Made by a program: the position numbers and the translations under genes. A stretch of DNA of 64,000 bases from Strongylocentrotus droebachiensis (Eukaryota; Echinodermata; Echinoidea; Camarodonta; Strongylocentrotidae): contig JAVYIG010000606.1 of the NCBI GenBank assembly GCA_035222895.1, forward strand, positions 450,848 to 514,847. The letters are read 5' to 3'. This document shows positions 30,035-42,533 of the stretch, piece after piece; position 1 is the stretch's first letter, and every line of letters begins with the position of its first letter. A model generated the notes under the pieces. The model worked only from the letters and a program-made list of their open reading frames with translations. It had not been told where the DNA came from and did not search any database.

Positions 30035-32280
30035 CAGGCGCGGATCCAGGATTTCTTGGGGGGGGGGGCCCAAATTTGAAATTATGCGAGCCAAATATTG
30101 GTACGTAATGGTGACCAACAGTGACGTAATGGGGGGGGGTCGGTGCAGGGAGTGGCGAGTTTCCCCCTCCCTCCTCCGTGAAACGCGGAAGCTTTGACGT
30201 TTCATTAAATTATTGGAGAAAGGAGACGATTCGTTGTACCGTTCTCGAAAATAATTCTCGTCTGAATTTAGTTTTTCCCTTCCCGCGCGAAGCGCGGAAA
30301 ATTTTACGACTTATTAAATTATTAGAGAAAGAAGACGATTCGTTGACCGTTTTCGAAAATAATTCTCGTCTGAGTTTAGTTTTTTCCCCTCCCGCGCGAA
30401 GCGCGGAAAATTTTACGACTTATTAAATTATTGGAGAAAGGAGACGATTCGTTGTACCGTTCTCGAAAATAATTCTCGTCTGAATTCAGGTTCCCCCCTC
30501 TCCCGCGCGAAGCGCAGAAGCTTTTACGTTTCATTAAATCATTAGAGAAAGAAGAAGATTCGTTGTACCGTTTTCGTAAATAATTCTCGTCTAAGTTTAG
30601 TTTTTCCCCTCCCGCGCGAAGCGCGGAAAATTTTACGACTTATTAAATTATTAGAGAAAGAAGACGATTCGTTGACCGTTTTCGAAAATAATTCTCGTCT
30701 GAGTTTAGTTTTTCCCCTCCCGCGCGAAGCGCGGAAAATTTTACGTTTCATTAAATCATTAGAGAAACAAGACGATTCGTTGTACCGTTCTCGACTCTTA
30801 ATCCTTGTCTAAATTCAGCCCCCTCCCCCTCCAGTGCGAAGCGTGGAAGCTTTGACGTTTCATTAAATCATTAGAGAAAGAAGACGATTCGTTGTACCGT
30901 TCTCGACTCCTAATCCTCGTCTGAATTCAGGTCCCCCACCCGCGCGAAGCGCGGAAGCTTTTAAGTTTCATAAGAATATGAGAGAACGAAGACGATTGGC
31001 TGTACAGTTCTTGACTCTTAATCCTCGATTAATTCAGGTTCCCCCCTCCCGCGCGAAGCGCGGAAGATTTTAATTTTCATTAAATCATTAGAGAAAGAAG
31101 ACGATTCGTTGTACCGTTCTCGAAAATAATCCTCGTCGGAATTTAGTTCCCCCTTCATCCCGCGTGAAGCGCGGAAGCTTTTTCGTTTCATTAAATCATT
31201 AACGATTCGTATTACCGTTCTCGCCTCTGAATCCTCGTCTGAATTCAGGTACCCCCCCCCCCCCCTCCCCTCCTCCGTGAAGCTTTGACGTTTCATTAAA
31301 TTATTAGAGAAAGAAGACGATGCTTCGTACCGTTCTCTATACTCTTAATCCTTGTCTGAATTTCAAAGATGTTCTTTGTCTGCTCCTTTTTCTTCATACG
31401 TCCTCTTCCGATTTGGGGGAACGGCCCCCCCCCCCCCCCCCCTGGCTACGCGCCTGCGGTCAGATAAACACATTTTTATACCTTGTCCGACCCCGCAAGC
31501 TCAGGGGTTTAAGGCAATAAATTACGGTCAGATAAGCATTCAGGGGCCCGCCTTAGTTCCCCTGGTGGAGTCAAGGCGGCGGAGCCGGCCCCCGAAGCTA
31601 AGGGGTTTTAGGCGTTTAATTAAGGTCAGATGACCATTTTTTGTTATACCTTATAATTTTGTGACACTGGCAGGTCACTATTCTTTCTTTCTTGCTCTTA
31701 TTCTATTTTATTTCTCTTTAATTTACTTTTTTCAAAAAAAGTGGGGGGGGGGAGGGAGTTCGAGGCTCCCGATCCCCACCGTACCTCGGGCCCTGACATG
31801 TAGGAATCTCAAGAATCATATTTTTTGCCCGGCTGTAAATTTAGGAATTTGTCATTTTCCAACAAACACATACAAACGTATAATTTACTAAAAAGTGAGG
31901 AAAAATCTCGGAAATTATGTCATTTCAGCATTATTTGTAATCCACCGTTGTGGAATTAGAAATAAACCCAAGCCCCCCCCCCCCCCCCCCTATCAGTACG
32001 CCAGTATCTCCTCTTTTACTTTTTTCTTTCCCTCTCCTTCCTTCTCTCTTATTTTTTTTAATTGGGGGGGGGGGGGTCAACAGCCTGGGAGGCAAGGCCC
32101 TTTCGGTCCCCCGATCTCCTTCTTTCCCCTTTTCTTTTCTTCTTCCTCTTCTTTCTTTCCCTTTCTCTCCTCTTTCCCTTTCCCTTCTTTTCCTTTCTTC
32201 TCTCTTTTTTTTTTTTTTTTTTTTTTGCGGGGGGGGGGGGGGGCCAAGGCCCGCTCGGCCCCCCCCTGGATCCCCGCCTG
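30035..32280. mobile_element. Composite hAT-like element (2246 bp) with perfect 8-bp TSD
   Basis: Ends CAGGCGCGGATCCAGG and CCTGGATCCCCGCCTG; GACGACAT duplicated at 30027-30034 and 32281-32288. The interior holds ~110-bp tandem repeats (30170-31330), an internal hAT end CCTGGCTACGCGCCTG at 31441-31456 suggesting an older nested element, relatives of the 92-bp GC repeat (31490-31640), and pyrimidine-rich tracts. No transposase is present; the overlapping Pro/Gly/Ser-rich frames at 31895-32393 come from homopolymers. Confidence 0.85.
30170..31330. repeat. ~110-bp tandem repeat (CGCGCGAAGCGCGGA family)
   Basis: About ten units. Each has CGCGCGAAGCGCGGAA, a GACGTTTCATTAAAT-type segment, TTAGAGAAAGAAGACGATTC, then CGTTGTACCGTTCTCGA and CTCGTCTGAATT. 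The same satellite, more diverged, fills 40725-41300 and (inverted) 56640-57310 inside a different hAT-like family. Confidence 0.85.
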
Positions 32281-32288
32281 GACGACAT

Positions 32289-32994
32289 CCCATAGAGAAT
32301 GAACATAATTGCAAAGCTATTTTTTCTCAAATTATAATGAGTTTAGTGTATATAAATGTAATGGCATGTCAAACCATTCAAAAGGGGATATGACCCGATT
32401 CTGATAACTAACATCTTTTGCTTGTAAATACACAGGATAGGGGTTAATTAACAATCAAAGAAACCAGACTTTCAAATTGAAAAACCCCCGGAATGATATC
32501 AAGGACGGCATTTGCTCCCTCTTGAAACGCCGAACATACCCCGGTGTGTGCAGCTGAATATACAATGGTGTCTTATTTTGTTTACTAGCGACAGATTCCT
32601 TTATTTTTGTATCGCTGCATTTGTCATCAAAATAAAAACATGCGCGGGGTTTAGAGTGAGGCAATTGATTATACATTTAACCTAACGGTAGTGAAGTAAG
32701 AGAAAGAACGCAAGAGAAGATGAAAACACAGGCAATGAAAATGTGTGAGATGTCATGGGACATCGTCTGCTTGTGCAAATCATGTCCATAGTTACTGTGA
32801 TCTCACACATCTCAGCAGCGTTCGGAGAGCTCTTCAGGTGCTATGCCGGGGCTGTATTTAAGCGTTTTGTAATTTATAATAATCATTACTTCGAATGTTT
32901 CCAAGCATTGAATTTTGATAACCTTGTCGAATCAAAGTTTCAACTTTGCAATAATGAAAATAAAGTTAGTTTTTAAAATCAATGAATATCTACT
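32289..32994. other. No recognisable gene
   Basis: AT-rich sequence with no domain-like ORF or repeat boundary; ORFs are short and unconvincing. Confidence 0.45.
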
Positions 32995-33333
32995 TTAAGT
33001 GAGGTATATAATACTAAATGCGACGTACGATAATTTCGTACGAATCTCCCTGTTTTTCCATTGTCTTCCCGAATTTCCATTGTCTGAAAATCGTTTGTAC
33101 GGCGTTCGTAGCAGTTCGTAATGGCATTTGTGACCGAGGCTTATTATTATCATTGTTATCATTATTATCATTATTGTCACTATTATTATTATTTATTATT
33201 AAGATCATCATTATCAATATTGTTTATTATCCTTTAATTTTGTCACGTCACGGTATTATTTCTTTTCCTTTTTCTTTGCTCGTGATACTGGTATATTTGG
33301 TTGAAAGGAAACGGTACAAGGCACTGGTTTTTT
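32995..33333. repeat. Second paralogous block, uninterrupted copy
   Basis: Matches 42909-43078, 44911-44940 and 46853-47085 in order (TTAAGTGAGGTATATAATAC..., AATCGTTTGTACGGCG..., TGTCACTATTATTATTATTT..., CTCGTGATACTGGTATATTT). It therefore preserves the empty site for the 43079-44910 element at GCTTATTA|TTATCATTG (about 33141-33149), and it also lacks the 44940-46852 LINE. Confidence 0.85.
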
Positions 33334-34176
33334 TAACATAATTATACCAAATGTGTCCACAAAAGGGTAAAAAATGAAATTATGTCTACTTACTTCAAAC
33401 GTGTATTTTTAGGATCAGGACTATTCATATTTATAAGAAATGCAAATGTTGGAGCTTAATCTATCTCCTTATTTATTCACCAGATATGAATACTATGAGT
33501 TCTTACAATTTTATTGTGAACTATAGCATATCTAATAACTGTGATATAAAAATCATTTGCTATTTACTACACCTTTAAATATGTTGGGTCTTTAAGGATA
33601 TGTTTCAGAGATTATTCATGCACATTTTTGAGTTTCTATCTTGAAAAATACAGATTTTGTATCCCTTGAAAGTGAAAAATAGCTCTAAATTTGGGTTTTG
33701 ACAATAACAAGTTTTAATTTCAATAGGTAAAATGCTTTTTTCTTAGGTCAAACTTATTTTATTATAACAACTGATGATATAAGGCAAATACATGCAAACA
33801 AATTGGGAACCAGTGCATTGCCTAATAATGTTCATATGTCACACCACTGATGTTTCGGACGTTACACACTGTTAACATCATAACTTTATTCAAGTTAATT
33901 GCTTTTCTTTAGGTATTATTGACCTCAGTTAAATTAATTGTTTGCAGAAAAATACTTCTGTAACATTTAAGGAAAAAAATAGTGCTGTTTTAATTAGTTT
34001 AGCACATATACATGTTTACCAAGTTTGTCTTCATCGACCACTCAATTTATGTAAGGTATATTATTCATTTCAAGAACGTGTACCGTAAGTTAAACATGCT
34101 AATGTGATCTAACAGAGTGAAATATGAAGCTAATAGCAATTGTAGTCATCAAAATTCCTTAGAAAATTCACTTATG
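33334..34176. other. AT-rich, no gene recognised
   Basis: No ORF, motif or inverted repeat that I can support. Confidence 0.5.
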
Positions 34177-34501
34177 CTATAGTCACATTACCCAAAAGTA
34201 GCCTGCTCGGCGGCCGAGCGGCGAGTTTTTAACCAATTCTGCCCGGCGGCTGGCCGGCCACCGAGCGGCGGCCGCTCAGGCACCGCTCGTTTTTAGGGCA
34301 TCGCTCGGTCGCCGCTGAAGTTTTAGCGCGGAGTTAAAATTTGGGCGGCGCCTGCTCACTTTTCACTCGCCGCCCAAAATACGCTCGGTGCCTGGGCGGT
34401 CGCCGCCTGGGCACCGACCTAATCGCTGGGCGATGCCTAATTCCAGCAGCGACCGAGCAGGCTACTGACCGGTCGGTCGCTGCTCTGATTTGTGACCATA
34501 G
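34177..34501. mobile_element. GC-rich palindromic MITE (~325 bp)
   Basis: Outer ends CTATAGTCACA and TGTGACCATAG are inverted repeats. Inside, AGTAGCCTGCTCGG pairs with CCGAGCAGGCTACT. The core is packed with GCTCGG/CCGAGC and GGCGGC/GCCGCC motifs, in sharp contrast to the AT-rich surroundings. Confidence 0.75.
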
Positions 34502-34671
34502 CTTTAGAAACATACTCTTTATTGCATGTTATGAACAACAGTGTACAATGTATGCTATGGTTTGTTCCGGATGTTACACGATGTTAACATTTTAATGAGT
34601 TCATACATTTTTACAAACTCTACAATATAGATGTGTAATCAGCTTGCTAATGATCTTTGCCTTCAACTATA

Positions 34672-35318
34672 CCGTGTGAGTCAAAAAAAAGTTTACACCT
34701 AGAAAATTGCTTATTATTTGAAAAATCATCTATGAACAGTAAATTATTATACATCTTATGAAAGAGTGTTTAATCCCAAATCATTTGGTATCATTTTTGT
34801 GTTTTTTGTGTTCATGCTTGGATGAACATGATGCATTGTTTGCGAGAGACATGCAGAAATCGCTTTGCGCCAAAGTGATGCCTAAAGCATGTATGGGATT
34901 AGCGCAGTGAGAGAATGATGTATCAAATGAAATGCATTGCATATGCTTTTGCAGAAGCAAAGTCACACACACACGCGCTCAAATGTTCGTTGATATTTGA
35001 TATTCGATATTTGATATGTGTTGCATGATTAATTTTGGTAGGGATGTTATTTGGATCTGCAAAGACCGAATTAATAACCAAATCCTCATTGTTTTTATTC
35101 AAACATCGCACAGGCAACTTTGGCGCAAATCGCTTTTTGCACTCTCGCAAACAATGCATCCTGTTCATTCAAGCGTGAACACATACCACACAAAAATGAT
35201 ACCAAATGATTTGGGATAAAACACTCTTTCATAAGATGTATAATTATTTACTGTCCATAGATGATTTTTAAAATAATTAGCAATTTTCTAGGTGTAAACT
35301 TTTTTTTGACTCACTCTG
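34672..35318. mobile_element. Tc1/mariner-like long-TIR element (647 bp)
   Basis: A TA dinucleotide flanks each end (34670-34671, 35319-35320). The inverted ends begin GTGAGTCAAAAAAAAG and TTTACACCTAGAAAATT and extend at least ~130 bp (to AATCATTTGGTATCATTTTT). TA targets and a long TIR suggest Tc1/mariner. The ~350-bp centre has no DDE/D transposase frame. Confidence 0.8.
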
Positions 35319-35320
35319 TA

Positions 35321-36599
35321 TAGTGTGTCATTCAATAATATCACTAACACATACATGTATGTAAGCAAAACATTGAAGAAGAAAAAATTAAAATAAAACT
35401 ATACAAAAGTACCCCCAGTCATGTAAGTAATAAGAAATAAGTTAATCCTAATTTATGTACATCTCGAGAATGAGACATTTTAGATGTATTTTACAATTTT
35501 GTATCTTTTTAGGTTATAATACTACTGTAGTAACAATCATCCTTTACCACTATTTGTATTAGGAGGCTGTTTTAAACGACAACATTTTTTAATGCTCTTA
35601 AATAAATATTTATTTATTTATTTACTTGATGACCGATTGATGAATGGATGGATTGATTGGTTGGTTGGTTGGTTGGTTGATAGATCTTAACTCTTGCTGT
35701 GCCGATATCACAGGTGACAAACAATATAAAGTGTAGGTTAAACATGTACCGTATTTGCCGGCGATAAGGCCGCAGCCCCGCACCCCCAACTTTGACATTT
35801 CGTAGAGGGGAAAAAAAAACTCAAACGGACAGCCCATTTATATTTCACACTAGCTTATACATTTTGTATGTATGCATACATTTGAGGAAGATACTACATG
35901 TATATGTTTAGGATCATTAAATAAGGTATTACTGGTAATGCCCTTTTCTTTTATACATGTATGTACTTTCTACACAGATTAGTTACGTGTACTGAGTGCC
36001 CTTTTTAAAAGGTATTTTCAAATGAAAATCCATTTTTTCCATAAATTTTTAGAAAAACATTTTAATTGTTTGATTTTATCAACTTTATATACCTGTATCA
36101 TACCCGTATCATGTACATGTACACTGGGTATAAAATATTCAATTAAGTTATAAAAAAGCGGAGCTGCTAAGTTGAGTCCCAGTTAAGCACCCCCATCCAT
36201 CCAGAATGTTCCAAGGACGCCAATGCCAGGGACAAAATGTAGCGAGCGTGATGGGCTCGGTTCTAACAGAGTCGCGTTGGATGAAGTGCGTTCGTTTGTG
36301 ACATGAAATAACAAAACATAATTCATTGGTCGATTAAACAAATGTTCAACTTGATCGATTAGCGGATGACTGCAGCTCCATCATTCTCAAGCGTTGCCAA
36401 TTTAATCACAATGAATTCGAAATAGATGCATGCCATTATAACTGCTTGTCACATTAAAATGAAACTATTTTGAATACCATTTTTCACCCAATAACCCAAT
36501 TATGTCTGTCGTGTGCTGACTGCAGCTGCAGCTGCAAGTCTCGTGTGCAGAAATTTGTTTCAAAAATCATTCTCATATTTAGGTGATTAAAAGGCGGGG
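35321..36599. other. No recognisable gene
   Basis: AT-rich; a tetranucleotide-like GGTTGGTTGGTTGGTTGA run at about 35660-35680 and an AAATAAATATTTATTTATTT stretch at 35600. Nothing coding is convincing. Confidence 0.45.
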
Positions 36600-36901
36600 G
36601 TGAACTTACGAAAAAGGAAAGGACACTATAAGGAGGTAAAACTCCAACTACGCAGAATTGCTATTTGCGTAACTTCCGAGCTCTCACGGCCGGGTCTCGT
36701 TTTGTTCTTGTTATGAACATCTGGGGCAGCTGATGGCTTTTGTATACAAACAAAGAGGGGGTCCCATAAGGGTCAGTATAGGAGCAATAGCTCGTATTAT
36801 TTATCACTCTGAGTACACGTTTCTGTATTACAAAGAAGTATTCTACTAATGAATGTGGTGTTCGAATTACCCAAATCAAGAATTTGTATAATGTAAGTAC
36901 G
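36600..36901 (-). pseudogene. Non-LTR RT C-terminal fragment
   Basis: Minus-strand frames give LGNSNTTFISRILL, then (shifted) VIQKRVLRVINNTSYCSYTD, then a tail LPQMFITRTKRDPAVRARKL. The lQKRxLRxIxxxSxxxHTDP-like block is the usual region just after the RT thumb in Jockey/CR1-group elements. It is truncated at 36902, where a CAGAGGCGACGCTCCCGG hAT-like end adjoins. Confidence 0.65.
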
Positions 36902-36939
36902 GCAGAGGCGACGCTCCCGGGGGACAGGGGGCACAGTGC

Positions 36940-37560
36940 CCCCCCCCCCACTTTTAAGTACCCCGAAAGTGCCCATTTTTACACAGGTCAAGTGCCCCTT
37001 TAACTTTGTAAGAAGTGCCCCTTTATAAATAGGAAAAGTGCCCCTTTTACTTTGACAAATGCCACTATTACTTTGTTAAAGTGCTCCTTTTCCCTTTCTA
37101 CCTCTGATAAGTGCCCCTTTTATTTTGACACGTGCCCCTTTTCCTTCGACAAATTCCTATTTTCCTTTACAATTAGTGTCAATTATCCATTCTCATAAGT
37201 GCCAATTTTTTATCTTTAGCAAGTGCCCCTTTTCAGGTACGAAAAGTGCCCCTTTTAACTTTTGATAAGTGCCCCCATTACCTCTGATAATTGCCCTATT
37301 CAAATCTGAGAGGTACCCCTTTTACTTTGACAAGTGCCTCTTTTTAACTCAGATAAGCGAACCTTTGCCCCCTTACCTTATGATAAGTGCCCCCATTAAG
37401 AAAAAAAGAGCTCGTTCCCCTTCTCATAAATGCCCCTTTTCACCATATGAAAAGTTTCCCTTTTAACTTCAGATAAGTGCCTCCTTTACCTCCGATAATC
37501 GCCCCTATTCAAATCTGAGAGATGCCAATTTTACTTTGACAAGTGCCCCTGCCCTCCTGA
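36940..37560. repeat. ~25-bp minisatellite, copy 2
   Basis: Same AAGTGCCCCTTTT-type array as 20308-20930, with one unit difference near 37235-37260 (an extra TTTCAGGTACGAAAAGTGCC unit). Confidence 0.85.
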
Positions 37561-38539
37561 TTCCCCTCCATCTCGAAATATGCGCCTTGTCTCATATATT
37601 ATTGCGAACTTCGCGACAAAATTCGCGACGAAATATGCGACCTCTCGCATATTTTTTCAAGCCTTTGCTAACAAAATATATTCAAATGGTCTCTGAGAAC
37701 AGACTAACACAAAAGAATCATGTATGATTCTCCAGCCATGATTTTGGGCGCCTCCATAAAGTTCGATTCTTCAGGGGTAGTACAATGTTTTGAATTTAGA
37801 GATTATTATCATTTTTAATATGATCAAAGCATCGTTTGGGGGTTTTTTTTAAATGTAAAAAAGCATGTTTTTGTTCGTTATTGTTCTTCGGTAAACTGTT
37901 TTGGATGAAAAAGAAAATGTACAAATTTAGTTTTTTAATTGAAACTGATTTAACTTCTGAGTGATGTAATTTGTATTGACTTTGTATTGATTTGTACTAC
38001 TTCTGTTTAGAAAAAATAAACATTTTATCAAATAAACCCCCCCCCCCCCGGAGGGTCTACGGAACACATGAAAGTATGTGAAACAGACCTGGGTGTTGTT
38101 TTCCTGACGCAATTTAAATTGAATGGTTATAAGATATATTTTTGCAGGTGTGTTGTAATTGTTGTAATTTATTATGCTATGTTATGTAAATGTTTTATCT
38201 TTGTATAAAAAAATTAAAAAGCACAAAAAAACACGAATATCTTAGATGGTGAACTTTGCCCCCAACCCCCGCTTCAGTGCCCATGCGCAGAACATGACAG
38301 CGCAATAAAATAAAGAGTCAGTATGAGAGGTAACATTTTATTCATTATCGTTTGCGGCGTGTTCGGGTTGCTAAACATAATCGTTAGCGTTGCTTTTCAA
38401 TCTCGTATCATACCAGCTTACCTCTTAACCCAACGGTAATTTTCCTACAATCAGCCCTGGACTAACGTATAATTAACATAAACTGACTTTGGAACATTAT
38501 CTCTAAGATTTCCGCATCGATTTGACTTGCCAATCAATA

Positions 38540-38557
38540 ATGGAACAAAAGTATCAG
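38540..38557 (+). other. Putative first coding exon end, copy 2
   Basis: ATG GAA CAA AAG TAT CAG then GTAAGC: same six residues and donor as at 21902-21919 with two synonymous differences. Confidence 0.25.
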
Positions 38558-38819
38558 GTAAGCCTTAAAAGATATACTAAAATAGTAATATTGCTGCCAG
38601 CATTGCATTTGGAAGAGGGTTCATTATTACGTTACATTTTTTCTTCCTTGTTTTAGACTGTACATATATAAATACTAACGTTAAAATCTTCTTCTTCTTC
38701 TCCGTTTGGTATTATAATGGCTATAAGTCAAATTGGACTATTGCTGCCAATTTCATCGCATCTCTTTCTCTTATTGTCTTGGTAAAAATTTAAAAAAATC
38801 CAATCTCATTTTAATTTAA

Positions 38820-40119
38820 TATAGGATTTCCCGGCCAAATTCGCGAGTTTGTCATTCAAATTAATTTGTCCTGCGTTCAAATTCGACGGTTTTAGTGCAG
38901 TCAGGTATATCTCGGGTTTATATTCCCTTTTCTAGTTTTCAAATCTATGGAATTTTCGTTAGAATCTACGTATGTTTCATTCAAATTAATGAACAATGTG
39001 CTTCTTTCGCTACTTGGTCATTCGATTCGGCGCAACACGATTTTCTGACAACGCGACGGTGTACTTTTAGCATTCTAATTCATTTGTAGCATTCAAATTA
39101 GCACTTTGTACACTTAAATTGATGGTCAATATACATTTCTCGTTTATTACACACTTTTTATAGCTCATTATTTTTCTTTCAAGATTGTTTTTCATGTGTA
39201 TTTCATCATATTACATTTTCTTGCATTAAACACTAATTATACTTATTAGATTTATCTGATATTCATCAGCATTTAAGTTTGATTGTTAAGAAGAAAAAAA
39301 CTACTTGCATCTACGGACCTGATGGTCTCAGTATATTTGAAAATGTTCATGTAAATAAGTTGTTTGTCTTATGGTTCATCATAAATTTATCATAATTTCA
39401 TCATAATTTCATTATGGAAGAAGGGTACAATATTGTGACTGGGGTAGGGACTAGAGTCAACAATTTGAACATGATTCGTTATTTAGCCATGTCTTTAGCC
39501 ATCGATCTGCTGGCGAGCAAGTAAACTATGAAACTCTTTAAGAAAAACAGAGGGGTGTGCTGGGTATAAGAGACGATGTGAATTACTTTTGTAAAATTCC
39601 GAGTCTGTAGTAAAAAGAGGCGATTGAGGGTACCTTTCCCGGGTATATGAACATGTCCGTGCAGAAATGCCATATCCCTTGATTTCGCCCCTTCTTTACT
39701 TTATGTCTGACTACACCCATCTGCATTGTCCTGAAAATAAATAAATGGAATAACAGCTTAGACCCCAATGGCAAATCATGCATTTTAACTGCATTATTTA
39801 AAAACTGTAAAAATGTTTGTTGCAATTCTTCCCCCTAACATTCCTAACTTGAATAAAAATATTACGAATACGAATGACAGGTGTTAATTTGAATGATAAA
39901 AATTACGCTTCGACAAGCGAATATTACTTTGAATGCTAGTTGAGCAGTTTCTAAATTGAACGACAGATCTATGAAACCCTTCGACCAAAATCCTAAATTA
40001 AATACAAAAACTGGAAAATTGAATGATAATTGGCATGGCTAAGCCGATCTGCGCTAACTTAAATGCAAAGTAAATGAATTCGAATGACTTACACGCGAAT
40101 TTGTCCGGGAAATCCTATA
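38820..40119. mobile_element. TTAA-flanked TIR element (1300 bp)
   Basis: Inverted ends TATAGGATTTCCCGGCCAAA / TTTGTCCGGGAAATCCTATA are flanked by TTAA (38816-38819, 40120-40123). Copy 1 lacks the element (near 22183). The subterminal regions carry many ATTCAAATT / AATTTGAAT-type motifs in opposite orientation at the two ends, like transposase-binding repeats. TTAA targets suggest piggyBac or Kolobok relatives. No transposase ORF is seen; the 64-codon frames inside match nothing I recognise. Confidence 0.85.
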
Positions 40120-40508
40120 TTAAGTCATAGTCTACCCAGTGTTATGTAACAAAATAGGAATAATATTTCAAATTAAACCACGATGCGCACACAGTTCCAA
40201 CTCACGCTGTCTCAATACGGTAGATTATACTAACAATAAAAGAATGATTCCATTTATATATCGCAGCTACTATATAAGTATACTCTACTGCGCCTAATGC
40301 AGAGTGTCGTTTTATTACCCCGGATGTAGCTGAGCCGCCATATTTAATGAGTCCGTTTGGTAGCCATATTGTCAACAATGTGTCTAAAAGAAAATGCAAC
40401 AAGATTTTGATCTTAAAAAGTGAAAATCTTCCTCAATGAACTGTCATATGTGATAATGTAGTAGTGTATCCTATCCTTTGTGCATATTTCAGATCAGATC
40501 ATTCATAT

Positions 40509-41772
40509 CAAGGGTGTCGATTTGTATCCGCGGTTGGGGGGGGGGGGGGATGATAGGTGCCAAAATATTTTCGGCAATGGATCAAAGCAACCAAGAGGTA
40601 GAGGCGTGTGGCAGGTTGCACCCCCTCCCCAAGCGCGTAGCCAGGATTTCATTTTAGGGTAGGGCGGTAGTGAGCACGCGAAGCAAGCTCCCTAGGGGGT
40701 TGGGTGCAGGGAGGGGTAATTTTCCCCTCCCCCGCGAAGCGCGGAAGCTTTGACGTTTCATTAAATTATAAGAGAAAGAAGACGATTCGTTGGACCATTC
40801 TCTACTCTTAATCCTTGTTTGAATTTAGTTTCCCTCCCCGCTCTCGCGCAAAGCGCGGAAGCTCTGACGTTTCAGTAAATTATTAGAGAAAGAAGACGGT
40901 TCGTTGGACCATTGTTGACTTTTAATTCTTGTTTGAATCAAGTAATTCCCCTTCCTCCGCACGTAGCGCGGAAGCTCTGACGTTTCATTAGATTATTAAA
41001 GAAAGAAGACGATTCGATGTACCATTCTCGACTTTTAATCCTTGTTTGAATCAAGTTCCCCTTCTTCCGCGCGTAGTGCGGAAGCTCCGACGTTTCATTG
41101 GATTATTAAAGAAAGAAAACGATTCGTTGTACCATTCTCGACTTTTAATCCTTGTCTGAATTCAGTCCCCCCCCCCCCACCCCCCCCCCCCCCTACCGCG
41201 TGAAGGGTGGTAAGCTTTGACGTTTCAATAAATTATTAGAGAAAGAAGACGATTCGTTGTACCGTTCTCTAAATCCTTGCATGAATTCAGTTTCCCCGCT
41301 CCCGCGCGAACTCCTTGTCTCCGATCTCATTACGAATTCGTCACAGAGTTTATCTATGTTTACACTGTCCAGGATTGTCTGATGTGCATTGCAGATTGCT
41401 ACTTTTGCGCTTAGTTCGTTGCTTTTTAACGCTTCGTCTTTGCATTTGGCGCACATCATTTCTATGATGCTGTTGATTGAACAAATTGAATAAATTCATC
41501 AATTCCTGATGAAGCCGTATGAGCGAGAATTCAATTTATTCTTGTCTCATTTACGGTTGTCTCATTTACTTCGTATATTATGTATGTATTATGAAAATGA
41601 GATAGCAAAATGTGTATATCGATGGTCATCTTAAGAGTAATAACCATTAACTACTCTTATCGGGCTCTCATCATTAATTTTTCTCTTCATTTTTGTTGTT
41701 TTGATGGTGAATTATTGGGGGGGATGATTGTACAGGCCATCCCCCCCCCCCCCCCCGGGATCGACACCCATG
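40509..41772 (-). mobile_element. hAT-like element H1 (1264 bp), perfect TSD and empty site
   Basis: Ends CAAGGGTGTCGATTTG and GGGATCGACACCCATG; ATTCATAT duplicated at 40501-40508 and 41773-41780 and present once in copy 1 at 22575-22582. The interior has the ~110-bp satellite (40725-41300) and a conserved 88-codon frame on the minus strand (41193-41459). The inverted second copy is at 56202-57522. Confidence 0.95.
41193..41459 (-). CDS. Conserved 88-codon frame in element H1
   Basis: Encodes MMCAKCKDEALKSNELSAKV, then AICNAHQTILDSVNIDKLCD, and then residues that run into the 110-bp satellite. The first ~50 residues do not come from the satellite and contain CxxC plus further Cys residues. 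The copy at 56472-56738 differs at only a few residues (K/E, M/I, L/F). I do not recognise the family. It may be a captured host exon fragment or chance; similarity of the two copies may simply reflect recent duplication. Confidence 0.3.
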   Translation of the reverse strand: MMCAKCKDEALKSNELSAKVAICNAHQTILDSVNIDKLCDEFVMRSETRSSRGSGETEFMQGFRERYNESSSFSNNLLKRQSLPPFTR

Positions 41773-42533
41773 ATTCATATTCAGATTAATTTTATTGGTC
41801 TATTTGGTAATTCAGTTTGTCGGCATTTCATAAAGCACATGAACAATATACAATAGAAAATAATATACACAAATAAATACACAGTAGCAAATTTACAATG
41901 ACGTAGTCAGATGGAAACACGGATATTTATCGTTTTTACTTAGTAGAATAATATAAGAAAATAAATAGATTTACAACAATTGAAAATGTACGATTGCGTA
42001 GGATTCGGAAATGTATTATTATTATCATTTTGTATTATTAGTATTGAGATATCGACTGCTACGAGAGGACTGGCTGTTTCTATACGCTCCTCGGGGGTGA
42101 TAGCAGCGGAGGCAAATATTCCCGAAAGCCAGTATAGAAACAGTCGAAATCCTTTTTATAAATTATGCCGAATTCAAACAAAAATCTACCAAGAATTCTT
42201 ACCTTATCCTTTTATCGAGTAAAGATTGGTTATAACATCACGGAAAATCTGATAAACTGTCTATTTATCACCGTCCGACTTAAATTTTCGATCAGTTGGG
42301 AATCGATCGCAGACAAAAAGCACTGTATGATGTCCGCGCTCGCTCAAAGAACATTTTAACGCGTAAACCAATGGGTATCGCAGCAAGATTTTATTATTTT
42401 TTCCGGTAACTGAAATTTTGCCGGGATTTTACTCTTGGACTATTAAATGGTTTTGGCATTTTGGGTTTCTTTACGGGAATGGCTAAAATCACGACTGCAA
42501 TCTCGACCAATCAGATTTGGCTGGATTTCTTAA

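Noticed and set aside
30170-31330. Possible CRISPR-like array
   Set aside because: Units are ~110 bp, contiguous and without unique spacers; the context is a eukaryotic transposon.
31895-32393. Several overlapping ORFs on both strands rich in Pro, Gly, Ser, Phe or Lys
   Set aside because: They are created by poly-C, poly-G and pyrimidine tracts inside a hAT-like element; open in nearly all frames with no domain.
36902-36940. A full hAT element beginning CAGAGGCGACGCTCCCGG
   Set aside because: Only one end could be found; no matching right end or target duplication, so the element is not annotated as complete.
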